DNA of 64,000 bases from an uncultured Oscillospiraceae bacterium (GTDB lineage Bacteria > Bacillota > Clostridia > Oscillospirales > Oscillospiraceae). Made by a program: the position numbers and the translations under genes. The number at the start of each line of letters is the position of its first letter. Position 1 is the first letter of the stretch. The notes beneath the pieces were generated by a model. The model was not told the origin of the DNA and did not search any database. It saw only the letters and a list, made by a program, of their open reading frames with translations. Below are positions 41,788-49,179 of this stretch, in pieces. The stretch is from the NCBI GenBank assembly GCA_947625815.1, contig CANQPU010000009.1, positions 1-64,000 of the forward strand, in the 5' to 3' direction.

Positions 41788-41839
41788 TCGCGACCCCGCA
41801 CGGCTCGTACAGAGCCTTAAATCCAATGGATAACACCGT

Positions 41840-41870
41840 CTCCCTCTCCGGGCCTGTCCCGGAGGGGGAG
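41840..41870 (+). promoter_or_regulatory. Strong intercistronic hairpin after the binding-protein gene
   Basis: A 13-bp stem (41840-41852 with 41858-41870, one wobble) is followed by GGGCGGCAGTTTTCCCC. With a poor T-run it probably attenuates or stabilises the mRNA, favouring excess binding protein over downstream genes. Confidence 0.55.
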
Positions 41871-41901
41871 GGGCGGCAGTTTTCCCCAAGAGGAGGTCGT
41901 C

Positions 41902-42528
41902 ATGTATAAAAAGCAACTCTTGATCCAAAAAATTGTCTGCTTTTTCGCGCTTGTGGTTGCCGCTATACTGTTCCTTTACTCCCTGGGTATTATGACAGAC
42001 CTGTATGACACGCTGTATGGCACGTTAAGGATCAGTGTCGTCGCCGACGAGACCGATCCCTCCGTCCATGTCGTTAAAGCGACGGAGAGATCCGTTGCCG
42101 GAGCCAAGGTCTACACCGATATGCAGGAGTTCAACAGGTTCTTCCTGAAGCTCGCCATCGCGTATCTGCTCGTCGTGGCGCTGATGTTCGTCACAAACAC
42201 AAGCACACGCAGACGCTACTATATCTCCAACTACGTTTCCATCGGCCTTTATGCCGCCATGAGCGTCTACATCCCCATCTACGCGCATCCCTTCATCGAG
42301 TACTACAAGGCCAAGTTCCTCCAGGTCGATTTTGAGGCCCTGAAGGCATTTTCCGAGGGCCGCGGCACAAAGTACACCGAATCCACCATGTGGTTCGATC
42401 TTCACTACTTCGTGTTCGCGCTTCTCATCCTGGCCGCCGTGCTGATGGTGGCGGTGTGCGTCTGGAAGGTAGTCCTCATGCGCGAGGAGCGCAAGCTCGT
42501 TCAAGAGGGAGAGAAGGTGAAGACATGA
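41902..42528 (+). CDS. Unrecognised membrane protein 2 of the pectin operon
   Basis: A 208-residue protein with about four membrane segments: IVCFFALVVAAILFLYSLGI, KLAIAYLLVVALMFVTN, YVSIGLYAAMSVYIPIYA and FVFALLILAAVLMVAVCVW. A roughly 50-residue loop after the first segment contains a SVHVVKATE stretch. The C-terminus is charged (REERKLVQEGEKVKT). I recognise no family. AGAGGAGG precedes ATG 41902, and its stop overlaps the next membrane-protein start (ATGA). Position between binding protein and ATPase suggests a transporter accessory role, unproven. Confidence 0.75.
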   Translation: MYKKQLLIQKIVCFFALVVAAILFLYSLGIMTDLYDTLYGTLRISVVADETDPSVHVVKATERSVAGAKVYTDMQEFNRFFLKLAIAYLLVVALMFVTNTSTRRRYYISNYVSIGLYAAMSVYIPIYAHPFIEYYKAKFLQVDFEALKAFSEGRGTKYTESTMWFDLHYFVFALLILAAVLMVAVCVWKVVLMREERKLVQEGEKVKT

Positions 42529-43031
42529 GTAGATTCGTCAAGACAGAAGAGGATAAGCTTATCTCCCGGGACAGAATGAGATTCGTCAAGAACTCCGCCT
42601 GCTCCAACCTTTGCTACCTGGCGCTGCTGTTCGATGTCTTTTACTTCGTTCTTCTCTATCGCCAGGACGTGGCAAGCTACTATTACACCGTCCAGATCGG
42701 CGCGTCCATCGTCTATAATCTGGTCTTCATGCTCATCGTCTTCATGTGCTCCGAGAACGTCAAGCACTACCACAAGAATTACTCTTACGTAGTGCTGGCC
42801 GCGGGCATCATGCAGATCGTCAGGATCTTTGTGATCCCCACCCGCGCCCACAACACCGTCATGGTCATCAAGGAAGTGGAGCAGGCCGTGATGGACGATT
42901 GGACCTACACCAAGGCCGTTGTGTATCTGGTCGTTTCCGCGGCGGCGCTGATCATCTCCGCGGTGCTCAATTACACCAGATGCACTGCTCTCGAGGCGCA
43001 TGTCAAATCCCTCGAGAAGACTAACGCGTAA
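42525..43031 (+). CDS. Unrecognised membrane protein 3 of the pectin operon
   Basis: A 168-residue protein with four predicted membrane segments (CYLALLFDVFYFVLLY, IVYNLVFMLIVFMC, YVVLAAGIMQIVRIFVIP, VVYLVVSAAALIISAVLN). The N-terminus is charged and cytoplasmic (MSRFVKTEEDKLISRDRMRF) and the C-terminus is a short helix (ALEAHVKSLEKTNA). I know no family. It starts in an ATGA overlap with membrane protein 2 and ends 12 bases before the ATPase gene, so it is translated in step with the transporter. Confidence 0.75.
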   Translation: MSRFVKTEEDKLISRDRMRFVKNSACSNLCYLALLFDVFYFVLLYRQDVASYYYTVQIGASIVYNLVFMLIVFMCSENVKHYHKNYSYVVLAAGIMQIVRIFVIPTRAHNTVMVIKEVEQAVMDDWTYTKAVVYLVVSAAALIISAVLNYTRCTALEAHVKSLEKTNA

Positions 43032-43043
43032 GGAGGCGAAGGC

Positions 43044-44117
43044 ATGGCTGAATTGAGTTTACAGCATATCGACAAGATATACGACAATAATGTTCAGGCG
43101 GTCTTCGACTTCAACCTGGACGTCAAGGACGGCGAGCTCATCGTTCTCGTCGGCCCCTCCGGCTGCGGAAAGTCCACCACCCTTCGTATGGTGGCCGGCC
43201 TTGAGGACATCTCCAACGGCAAGCTCTTCCTGGACGGCAAGGACATCACCCAGACCCCCGCGAAGGACCGGGACATGGCCATGGTCTTCCAGAACTACGC
43301 CCTCTATGGGCACATGACCATCTATGAGAACATGGCCTTCTCTCTGACGCTCCGGAAGGAGAACCCCAACGTCATCCACAAGAAGGTCATGGCCGCGGCG
43401 GAGATCCTGGGCCTCACCAGCCAGCTCAACAAAAAGCCCGCTCAGCTGTCCGGCGGCCAGCGCCAGCGCGTGGCCATGGGCCGCTCCATCGTCCGGACCC
43501 CCAAGGTGTTCCTGTTCGATGAGCCCCTCTCCAACCTGGACGCCAAGCTGCGCGGCGCCACCCGCCGCGAGATCCTGCTCCTCCACAAGAGGCTCCAGGC
43601 CACCATGCTCTACGTCACCCACGACCAGACCGAGGCCTTGACCCTGGCGGACCGGATCGTCTGCATGTCCATGGGCCATGTCCAGCAGGTCGGCACGCCC
43701 CTTGAGCTCTATGATTCCCCCAACAACGTGTTCGTGGCCAGCTTCATCGGACTTCCTCCCATGAACTTCTACGACGTGAAGGTGGTGGGCAAGGAGCTCC
43801 AGGGCAACGGCTTCAAGCTCGCCCTCACCGACGAGGAGAAGGCGACTCTGAACGGCTACGAGGGCAAGGAGATCACCCTTGGCGTCCGCCCCGAGAATTT
43901 CACCGAGGGCAGCGACATCAAGGTCACCGTCACCAACAACGAAAACCTGGGCATGAATACCCTGGTCTACGGCAATGTGGGCAACACCGGCGTCAAGGTC
44001 ACAGCCAAGCTCAAGGGCTGGAAGAACTTCAAGGTCGGTGATACCGCCGGCTTCTCCGTAATGAGGAAGCACTTCTTCGACAAGGAGACCACGAACGCGA
44101 TAAGGGGGGATAAGTGA
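43044..44117 (+). CDS. Sugar ABC transporter ATPase, MsmK/UgpC type (first copy)
   Basis: The 357-residue ATPase that drives CUT1-family importers. Walker A is GPSGCGKSTTLRMVAGLED, signature LSGGQRQRVAMGR, Walker B VFLFDEPLSNLD, switch histidine YVTHDQTEALTLADRI. A C-terminal TOBE/OB region with GVRPENF regulates or binds inhibitors in this family. AAGGAGG precedes ATG 43044. A second ATPase of the same type closes the operon. Its position between the membrane proteins suggests dedicated use here. Confidence 0.93.
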   Translation: MAELSLQHIDKIYDNNVQAVFDFNLDVKDGELIVLVGPSGCGKSTTLRMVAGLEDISNGKLFLDGKDITQTPAKDRDMAMVFQNYALYGHMTIYENMAFSLTLRKENPNVIHKKVMAAAEILGLTSQLNKKPAQLSGGQRQRVAMGRSIVRTPKVFLFDEPLSNLDAKLRGATRREILLLHKRLQATMLYVTHDQTEALTLADRIVCMSMGHVQQVGTPLELYDSPNNVFVASFIGLPPMNFYDVKVVGKELQGNGFKLALTDEEKATLNGYEGKEITLGVRPENFTEGSDIKVTVTNNENLGMNTLVYGNVGNTGVKVTAKLKGWKNFKVGDTAGFSVMRKHFFDKETTNAIRGDK

Positions 44118-44737
44118 TGGCCAAAAACAATGCGAACGCCGCCTCCGTAAAGAAGGAGAAGAGCGGCGGCTCGGGATCTGGCAAGGTGCTTCACGGCATC
44201 AAGGAGATCGGCCGTAAATTCATTGTCTCCCTGAAGCGCCGTCCCTACAACATCCCCTTCGCCGTGTTCATCATCGCATTTGTGATCTACTCCTTCAACA
44301 TGACCGCTATCTCCGACACCACCGCTCTTCTGGGCGGCAGGAACATGGGCCTTGCGGGATTCGTCACCATGCTGTTCGGCATCCTCTCGATGCTGTGCTT
44401 CATGAACGCGTTCCGTTACCGCAAGCCGGTCAACAAGGTCATGGCCTGTCTCCTGGTGGTCATGGTCGCTGTCTGCATCTTCTGTGATGTTTTCTACATC
44501 AACACCTGCGTCAGCATCCGGACCAACCCCAACGCCAACATTGTGATCTCGGCGACGAAGAACTTCTTCATCCTGGAGGCCGAATATTACCTCAAGCTCC
44601 ACATCGGCTTCCTTGTGGCCGGACTGGTGTTGACGGCGCTTTTGCCGGTGTACTCCAAGCTGATCCGCAAGATCAACACCAATGTTGAGGTGGCGGGCAA
44701 CGAGGACATGAAGGCCATCGACCTGAGCGGCGATTAA
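44117..44737 (+). CDS. Unrecognised membrane protein 4 of the pectin operon
   Basis: A 206-residue protein with a basic, low-complexity cytoplasmic N-terminus (KKEKSGGSGSGK) and four membrane segments (IPFAVFIIAFVIYSFNM, GFVTMLFGILSMLCFMN, VMACLLVVMVAVCIFCDVF, LHIGFLVAGLVLTALLPVY). The C-terminal tail is acidic. I do not recognise a family. ATG 44117 overlaps the ATPase stop by one base, and GGGGGG lies upstream. Topology and size resemble the other operon membrane proteins, suggesting they are remote relatives or subunits of one assembly. Confidence 0.75.
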   Translation: MAKNNANAASVKKEKSGGSGSGKVLHGIKEIGRKFIVSLKRRPYNIPFAVFIIAFVIYSFNMTAISDTTALLGGRNMGLAGFVTMLFGILSMLCFMNAFRYRKPVNKVMACLLVVMVAVCIFCDVFYINTCVSIRTNPNANIVISATKNFFILEAEYYLKLHIGFLVAGLVLTALLPVYSKLIRKINTNVEVAGNEDMKAIDLSGD

Positions 44738-44752
44738 GCAAAGTTTATCCCA

Positions 44753-44776
44753 GGGAGGCCCGGCAACGAGCCTCCC
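44753..44776 (+). repeat. Intercistronic hairpin
   Basis: GGGAGGC (44753-44759) and GCCTCCC (44770-44776) can pair across a ten-base loop. It lies between membrane proteins 4 and 5 without a T-run, so it is more likely a stabilising structure than a terminator. Confidence 0.45.
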
Positions 44777-44796
44777 ATTCGGCAAAAGGAGCCACG

Positions 44797-45435
44797 ATGA
44801 GTAAAAAAAGCAAAGCGTCCGGATCCGATAAAAATGTTGAAAAGACCACGGATTACTACAAGCTGAATACCAAGGCCGTCAAGGACCTGGTGGAAGCCGA
44901 CGAATCCAATTCTCCGCCGGTCCCGGATGAGGAGCTGAAAAAGTACAGATCAGGCTTTAAGCTGAAGATCCCCGACATCGTGAAGGTCTGCTTCGTCAAA
45001 TGGTGGTTTGCGGGGTGTTTGTGCTTTTTCTTCTTCTGGGGACTGGGAATCTATGTCAGCGATATGCTGGACATGATGTTCATCGCGGGGATCGGTCTCG
45101 GGGTAAGTACGGATCTGCTGACCAACAATGTGCTGAGGTACTTTGAGCCCTATCCGGGCGCGTGGGCCAAGTGGGTGAATTTCTACGAGAAGCGCTTTTC
45201 CACGTTCTTCCTCAACATTCTTTACTCCTACGTGGTCCTGCTGCTGGTTTTCTTCTCCTATGGACTTATCAATGTGATCGTCATGCGCATCCGGGGACTT
45301 ACGGAGCTGGCGGCCTATGTGGCGGTGGAGCCCATCCTTTTCGGGCTTCTCTACATGGGCTTTGATATGCTCATCCTTACGATGCGCAAGACCTTCCGAA
45401 ATATTGTTTCCGACGCCAGAAAGCCCGGAAGATGA
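44797..45435 (+). CDS. Unrecognised membrane protein 5 of the pectin operon
   Basis: A 212-residue protein with a 65-residue charged cytoplasmic N-terminus and four hydrophobic segments (WWFAGCLCFFFFWGLGIYV, MMFIAGIGLGVSTDLL, ILYSYVVLLLVFFSYGLI, PILFGLLYMGFDMLILTM). The motif NNVLRYFEPYPGAWAKW lies in a loop. No family comes to mind. AAAAGGAG precedes ATG 44797, and the polygalacturonase gene starts nine bases after its stop. It is the last of the four membrane proteins downstream of the binding-protein gene. Confidence 0.75.
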   Translation: MSKKSKASGSDKNVEKTTDYYKLNTKAVKDLVEADESNSPPVPDEELKKYRSGFKLKIPDIVKVCFVKWWFAGCLCFFFFWGLGIYVSDMLDMMFIAGIGLGVSTDLLTNNVLRYFEPYPGAWAKWVNFYEKRFSTFFLNILYSYVVLLLVFFSYGLINVIVMRIRGLTELAAYVAVEPILFGLLYMGFDMLILTMRKTFRNIVSDARKPGR

Positions 45436-45444
45436 GGTGCTGAA

Positions 45445-47013
45445 ATGATCGAGATTTTGCATCGCGGGAGCACATCCGCCTGTTTTGAGATCGTCGGTAC
45501 AACGCCGCACTACGCCGGTTCCCCCTACGAGGTGCTGGTGGACGGCGCGCCACGCTTTCACAGTGACACCAATGTCTTCTCCCTCTTCGGCCTGACTCCC
45601 GACACCGACTATGCCGTGGAGCTCCGGTTCGACTCCGGGGAGACGGACAGCGCGGCGCTCCACACCGCCGCGGAGACCTGCGCGTTCAGCGTCCGGGACT
45701 TCGGCGCGCTGGGTGACGGCGTCCATGAGGACACCGGCTCCATCCAGGCGGCCATCAACGCCCTCCCCGAGGGCGGCCGGGTCATCTTCCCCGCGGGTAC
45801 ATATCTCACACTGCCCGTTTCCCTCAAGAGCCATGTGACGCTGGAGTTTTGCGAAGGCGCCGTACTCCTGGGGTCCACGGACCGTGAGCGCTACCCCATC
45901 ATCTCCGGGGTCGCCCTGGACGCCGTCACCGGGAAGGAGATCCCCCTGGCGGCCTTCGAGGGCCTGGAGAGACCCTCCTATCAGTCCCTGCTTTACGCCT
46001 CCCACTGCGAGGACATCGCCATTGTCGGCCCCGGGACGGTTGACGGCAACGGCCAGAACGGCGACTGGTGGCAGGGATTTGAAAATTTCCCCGCCGCAAG
46101 GCCCCGAATCCTGTTCCTCAACCGGTGCAAGGACGTGGTGATCCACGGCATAACCGTGAAAAACGGCCCCACCTGGCATCTGCATCCCTTTTTCTGCAAG
46201 AATGTCTCGGTGCTCGACTGCTTCATCACCGCGCCCAAGGACAGCCCCAATACCGACGGCTGCAACCCCGAGAGCTGCGACACCGTGAACATCATCGGCT
46301 GCAAATTCTCCGTCGGTGACGACTGCATCGCCATCAAATCCGGAAAGCTGGAAATGGCCGTCAAGTACAAGGCACCCGCCGACAAATACACCATCCGCAA
46401 CTGCCTCATGCAGTTCGGCCACGGCGCGGTGACGCTTGGAAGTGAGGCCTCCGCCGGCGTAACGAATCTCTCCGTTACCCAGTGCTGGTTCCTCGCCACG
46501 GACCGGGGCCTGCGCATCAAATCCCGCCGCGGCCGCGGAAAGTACAGCGTCATCAACAACGTCCTCTTCGACAACATCCGGATGGACAGGGTGCTGACGC
46601 CCATCGTCATCAACCTCTGGTACAACTGCTGTGACACGGACGCCCACGACGAGTACGTCTGGAGCCGTGAGAAGCTGCCGGTGGACGACAGGACCCCCGT
46701 GATGGGCTCCTTCACCTTCCGCAATATGGAGTGCACCAACGCGGAGGTGGCCGCCTGCTACATAGACGGGCTCACCGAAATGCCCATCGAGAGCGTCACC
46801 CTGGAGAACATCAGCGTCTCCTTTGCGGAGGACGCCCGACCCGGCAAGCCGGCGATGCAGGAGTTCGCGCCAAAACGCTGTCGGACGGGCCTCTATCTGG
46901 ACAACGTCCGGGAGATCACCGTCAGGAACGTGACGCTCAACGGCGTTGAAGGGGAGAAGCTCATCGCCCCGCACAGCGAGAGGATCGAGACATCCGGGTT
47001 TGACGCGGACTGA
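45445..47013 (+). CDS. Intracellular polygalacturonase (GH28), probably exo-acting
   Basis: Hydrolyses alpha-1,4-galacturonan. A 75-residue N-terminal fibronectin-like domain precedes the beta-helix of the 522-residue protein. GH28 catalytic residues are in place: SPNTDGCNPESC near 270, GDDCIAIKSGK at 291, FGHGAVTLGSE near 328 and LRIKSRRGRGK near 357. An N-terminal Fn3-like domain is common in exo-polygalacturonases. There is no signal peptide, so the substrate must be imported. It sits inside the transport operon, weak GAGGTG before ATG 45445, and 57 bases before the second ATPase. Confidence 0.94.
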   Translation: MIEILHRGSTSACFEIVGTTPHYAGSPYEVLVDGAPRFHSDTNVFSLFGLTPDTDYAVELRFDSGETDSAALHTAAETCAFSVRDFGALGDGVHEDTGSIQAAINALPEGGRVIFPAGTYLTLPVSLKSHVTLEFCEGAVLLGSTDRERYPIISGVALDAVTGKEIPLAAFEGLERPSYQSLLYASHCEDIAIVGPGTVDGNGQNGDWWQGFENFPAARPRILFLNRCKDVVIHGITVKNGPTWHLHPFFCKNVSVLDCFITAPKDSPNTDGCNPESCDTVNIIGCKFSVGDDCIAIKSGKLEMAVKYKAPADKYTIRNCLMQFGHGAVTLGSEASAGVTNLSVTQCWFLATDRGLRIKSRRGRGKYSVINNVLFDNIRMDRVLTPIVINLWYNCCDTDAHDEYVWSREKLPVDDRTPVMGSFTFRNMECTNAEVAACYIDGLTEMPIESVTLENISVSFAEDARPGKPAMQEFAPKRCRTGLYLDNVREITVRNVTLNGVEGEKLIAPHSERIETSGFDAD

Positions 47014-47070
47014 TGTCAAACCGTTGTTTCCTGACCCCACAGCAAAAAACATGTGTAAGGAGACAAGTCT

Positions 47071-48150
47071 ATGTCATACTTATCCCTGAAGAACATCAAC
47101 AAGATCTATCCCAACGGCTTCCACGCCGTTCACGATTTCAATCTCGACATCGAAAAGGGCGAGTTTATCGTCTTCGTCGGGCCCTCCGGCTGCGGAAAAT
47201 CCACGACCCTTCGCATGGTCGCGGGCCTGGAGGACATCTCCAACGGAGAGTTTCTGATCAACGGTAAGCGCGCCAATGAGATGGGACCCCGTGAACGCGA
47301 GATCGCCATGGTCTTCCAGAGCTACGCCCTTTACCCCCAGATGACCGTTTATGACAACATCGCCTTCGGCCTTACGCTCCAGGGCGTTGACGAGGACATC
47401 ATCGATAAGAAGGTGAAGGACACCGCCCGGATCCTGGGCCTGACGGACTATCTTGACCGTTATCCCAGAGCTCTTTCCGGCGGCCAGAGACAGCGTGTGG
47501 CCATCGGCCGCGCCATCATCCGCAAGGTGGGCGTGTTCCTGATGGACGAGCCGCTCTCCAACCTGGACGCCAAGCAGCGCGTCACCATGCGTTCCGAGAT
47601 CGCCCAGATCCACCGGAACACCGGCGCCACCACGATCTACGTCACCCATGACCAGACCGAGGCCATGACCCTCGCTGACCGTATCGTCGTCATGAAGGAC
47701 GGCTATATCCAGCAGGTCGGCACGCCCTATGACCTCTACTACGAGCCTGTCAACGTGTTCGTCGCCGGGTTCATTGGCGAGCCGCCCATGAACTTCGTGA
47801 AGGGGATCGTTAAAAACGGCCGGATCGTCTTCGGCAAGAACGAGCTGGACATCGGCAAAAAGCTGGGCGCCGGCGCCGCCGCCTACGAGGGCAAGGAGAT
47901 CGTCTTCGGCTTCCGCCCCGAGGCCATCGAGCTGGGGATCAAGCCGGATTCCTACAACCTCAAGGCCGACGTGGAGCTCACCGAGATGCTGGGCGACACC
48001 ACCAATGTCTACATCACGGCCGGTGAGGACAAGGCCATCCTGAAGGTCGATCCTCACGACACTCCGAAGACCGATTCCACCATCGACTTCTCCATCCCCT
48101 ACGAGAGCGTCTACCTCTTCAACGGGGAGACGGAAATGGTCATCAAATGA
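47071..48150 (+). CDS. Sugar ABC transporter ATPase, MsmK/UgpC type (second copy)
   Basis: A 359-residue ATPase of the same family as the one at 43044: Walker A GPSGCGKSTTLRMVAGLED, signature LSGGQRQRVAIGR, Walker B VFLMDEPLSNLD, switch YVTHDQTEAMTLADRI, then the C-terminal regulatory OB region. It is the last gene of the pectin operon, followed by a strong terminator. TAAGGAGA precedes ATG 47071. The two copies may form a heterodimer, or this one may be a general ATPase shared by other importers, as MsmK is in streptococci. Confidence 0.93.
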   Translation: MSYLSLKNINKIYPNGFHAVHDFNLDIEKGEFIVFVGPSGCGKSTTLRMVAGLEDISNGEFLINGKRANEMGPREREIAMVFQSYALYPQMTVYDNIAFGLTLQGVDEDIIDKKVKDTARILGLTDYLDRYPRALSGGQRQRVAIGRAIIRKVGVFLMDEPLSNLDAKQRVTMRSEIAQIHRNTGATTIYVTHDQTEAMTLADRIVVMKDGYIQQVGTPYDLYYEPVNVFVAGFIGEPPMNFVKGIVKNGRIVFGKNELDIGKKLGAGAAAYEGKEIVFGFRPEAIELGIKPDSYNLKADVELTEMLGDTTNVYITAGEDKAILKVDPHDTPKTDSTIDFSIPYESVYLFNGETEMVIK

Positions 48151-48160
48151 TCATAACGTA

Positions 48161-48198
48161 AAAAAACGCGGGACGCGGATGCGGTCCCGCGTTTTTTT
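48161..48198 (+). terminator. Terminator of the pectin operon
   Basis: The arms at 48162-48174 (AAAAACGCGGGAC) and 48184-48197 (GTCCCGCGTTTTTT) form a long stem ending in seven Ts, a strong rho-independent terminator. Confidence 0.93.
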
Positions 48199-48271
48199 GT
48201 ATCACCGGGGCCGCGGCGCGCCGGTGGGACCGGTCCGGCCGGCGGCGGACAGGTTGAGGGCGCAATAAAGC

Positions 48272-48302
48272 GAATAGGGACAAATAGGGGCGGAATATGA
48301 TA
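48272..48302 (+). promoter_or_regulatory. Possible sigma-E-type promoter of sigK
   Basis: GAATA (48272-48276), 17 bp, then AATATGATA (48294-48302), one mismatch from the CATANNNTA -10 of mother-cell promoters. Known biology places early sigK expression under sigma-E, but the match is by eye. Confidence 0.35.
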
Positions 48303-48318
48303 GGGCGAGTTGAGTTGA

Positions 48319-49035
48319 ATGGGGGCGGTCGGTATTCTCGCACTGACTTTCGCGGCGCTGTTGTCCTATCCGTTTTTGCTTTTGAGGCTGGAAAATCCCG
48401 CCGGCTCCTTCCCGCGGCCGCTGACGGCCCAGGAGGAGCGGGACTATCTGGCCCTTGCAGCGCAGGGGGATGAGGCCGCCCGCAGCAAGCTCATCGAGCA
48501 CAACCTCCGCCTGGTGGCCCACATCGTCAAGAAATACTATACCAGGACCAGGGATCAGGACGACCTCATTTCCATCGGCACCATCGGCCTCATCAAGGGC
48601 ATCTCCAGCTACAAGCCCGACAAGGGCGTGAGACTGGCGACCTACGCCAGCCGCTGTATCGAAAACGAGATCCTGATGTACTTCCGGTCCCAGAGGAAAT
48701 CCGCCGGCGACCTGTCGCTCTCGGATACGATCGACTCAGACTCCGACGGCGGGAACCTGTCCCTGATGGACGTGGTCTCCGTGGAGGACGACGCCTTTGA
48801 GCGCCTGAGCTCGGAGGATGTGTACGCGCGCCTGCGGCGCCATGTGGAGCAGGGCCTGGAGCCGCGGGAGAGGGAGATCGTCACCCTCCGTTACGGCCTG
48901 GGCGGGAGGAAGCGCCTCACCCAGAAGGAGACCGCCGACAGGCTGGGCATCTCCCGCTCCTATGTCTCCAGGATCGAAAAAAAGGCCCTGGAAAAGCTGA
49001 AGGCCCTTTTAGAGGACGAGGAGCGCGTGAAATAG
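48319..49035 (+). CDS. sigK: Sporulation sigma factor sigma-K (pro-sigma-K)
   Basis: The late mother-cell sigma factor. The 238-residue protein begins with a hydrophobic pro-sequence (MGAVGILALTFAALLSYPFL) that anchors it in the membrane until cleavage. Region 2 follows (KLIEHNLRLVAHIVKKYY, DLISIGTIGLIKGISSYKPD, ATYASRCIENEILMYFRS) and region 4 (LTQKETADRLGISRSYVSRI). The reading frame is uninterrupted, with no skin-type element. The ribosome site before ATG 48319 is weak. It is monocistronic. Confidence 0.94.
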   Translation: MGAVGILALTFAALLSYPFLLLRLENPAGSFPRPLTAQEERDYLALAAQGDEAARSKLIEHNLRLVAHIVKKYYTRTRDQDDLISIGTIGLIKGISSYKPDKGVRLATYASRCIENEILMYFRSQRKSAGDLSLSDTIDSDSDGGNLSLMDVVSVEDDAFERLSSEDVYARLRRHVEQGLEPREREIVTLRYGLGGRKRLTQKETADRLGISRSYVSRIEKKALEKLKALLEDEERVK

Positions 49036-49094
49036 CGCCGCCCGGAGAAGGGCATGCCCGCTGTCATGATTTGAGAAAAATCAGAAGAAAAAAC

Positions 49095-49122
49095 TTGTAA
49101 AATTCACAAAATGTAGTATAGT
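49095..49122 (+). promoter_or_regulatory. Promoter of the zinc-ribbon membrane protein gene
   Basis: TTGTAA (49095-49100), 16 bp, TATAGT (49117-49122) in an AT-rich gap. Confidence 0.6.
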
Positions 49123-49179
49123 AAGAACATAGAGAAGAATACAGAGCCGGGATCATCCGGCCATGACAGGGGGATCACT

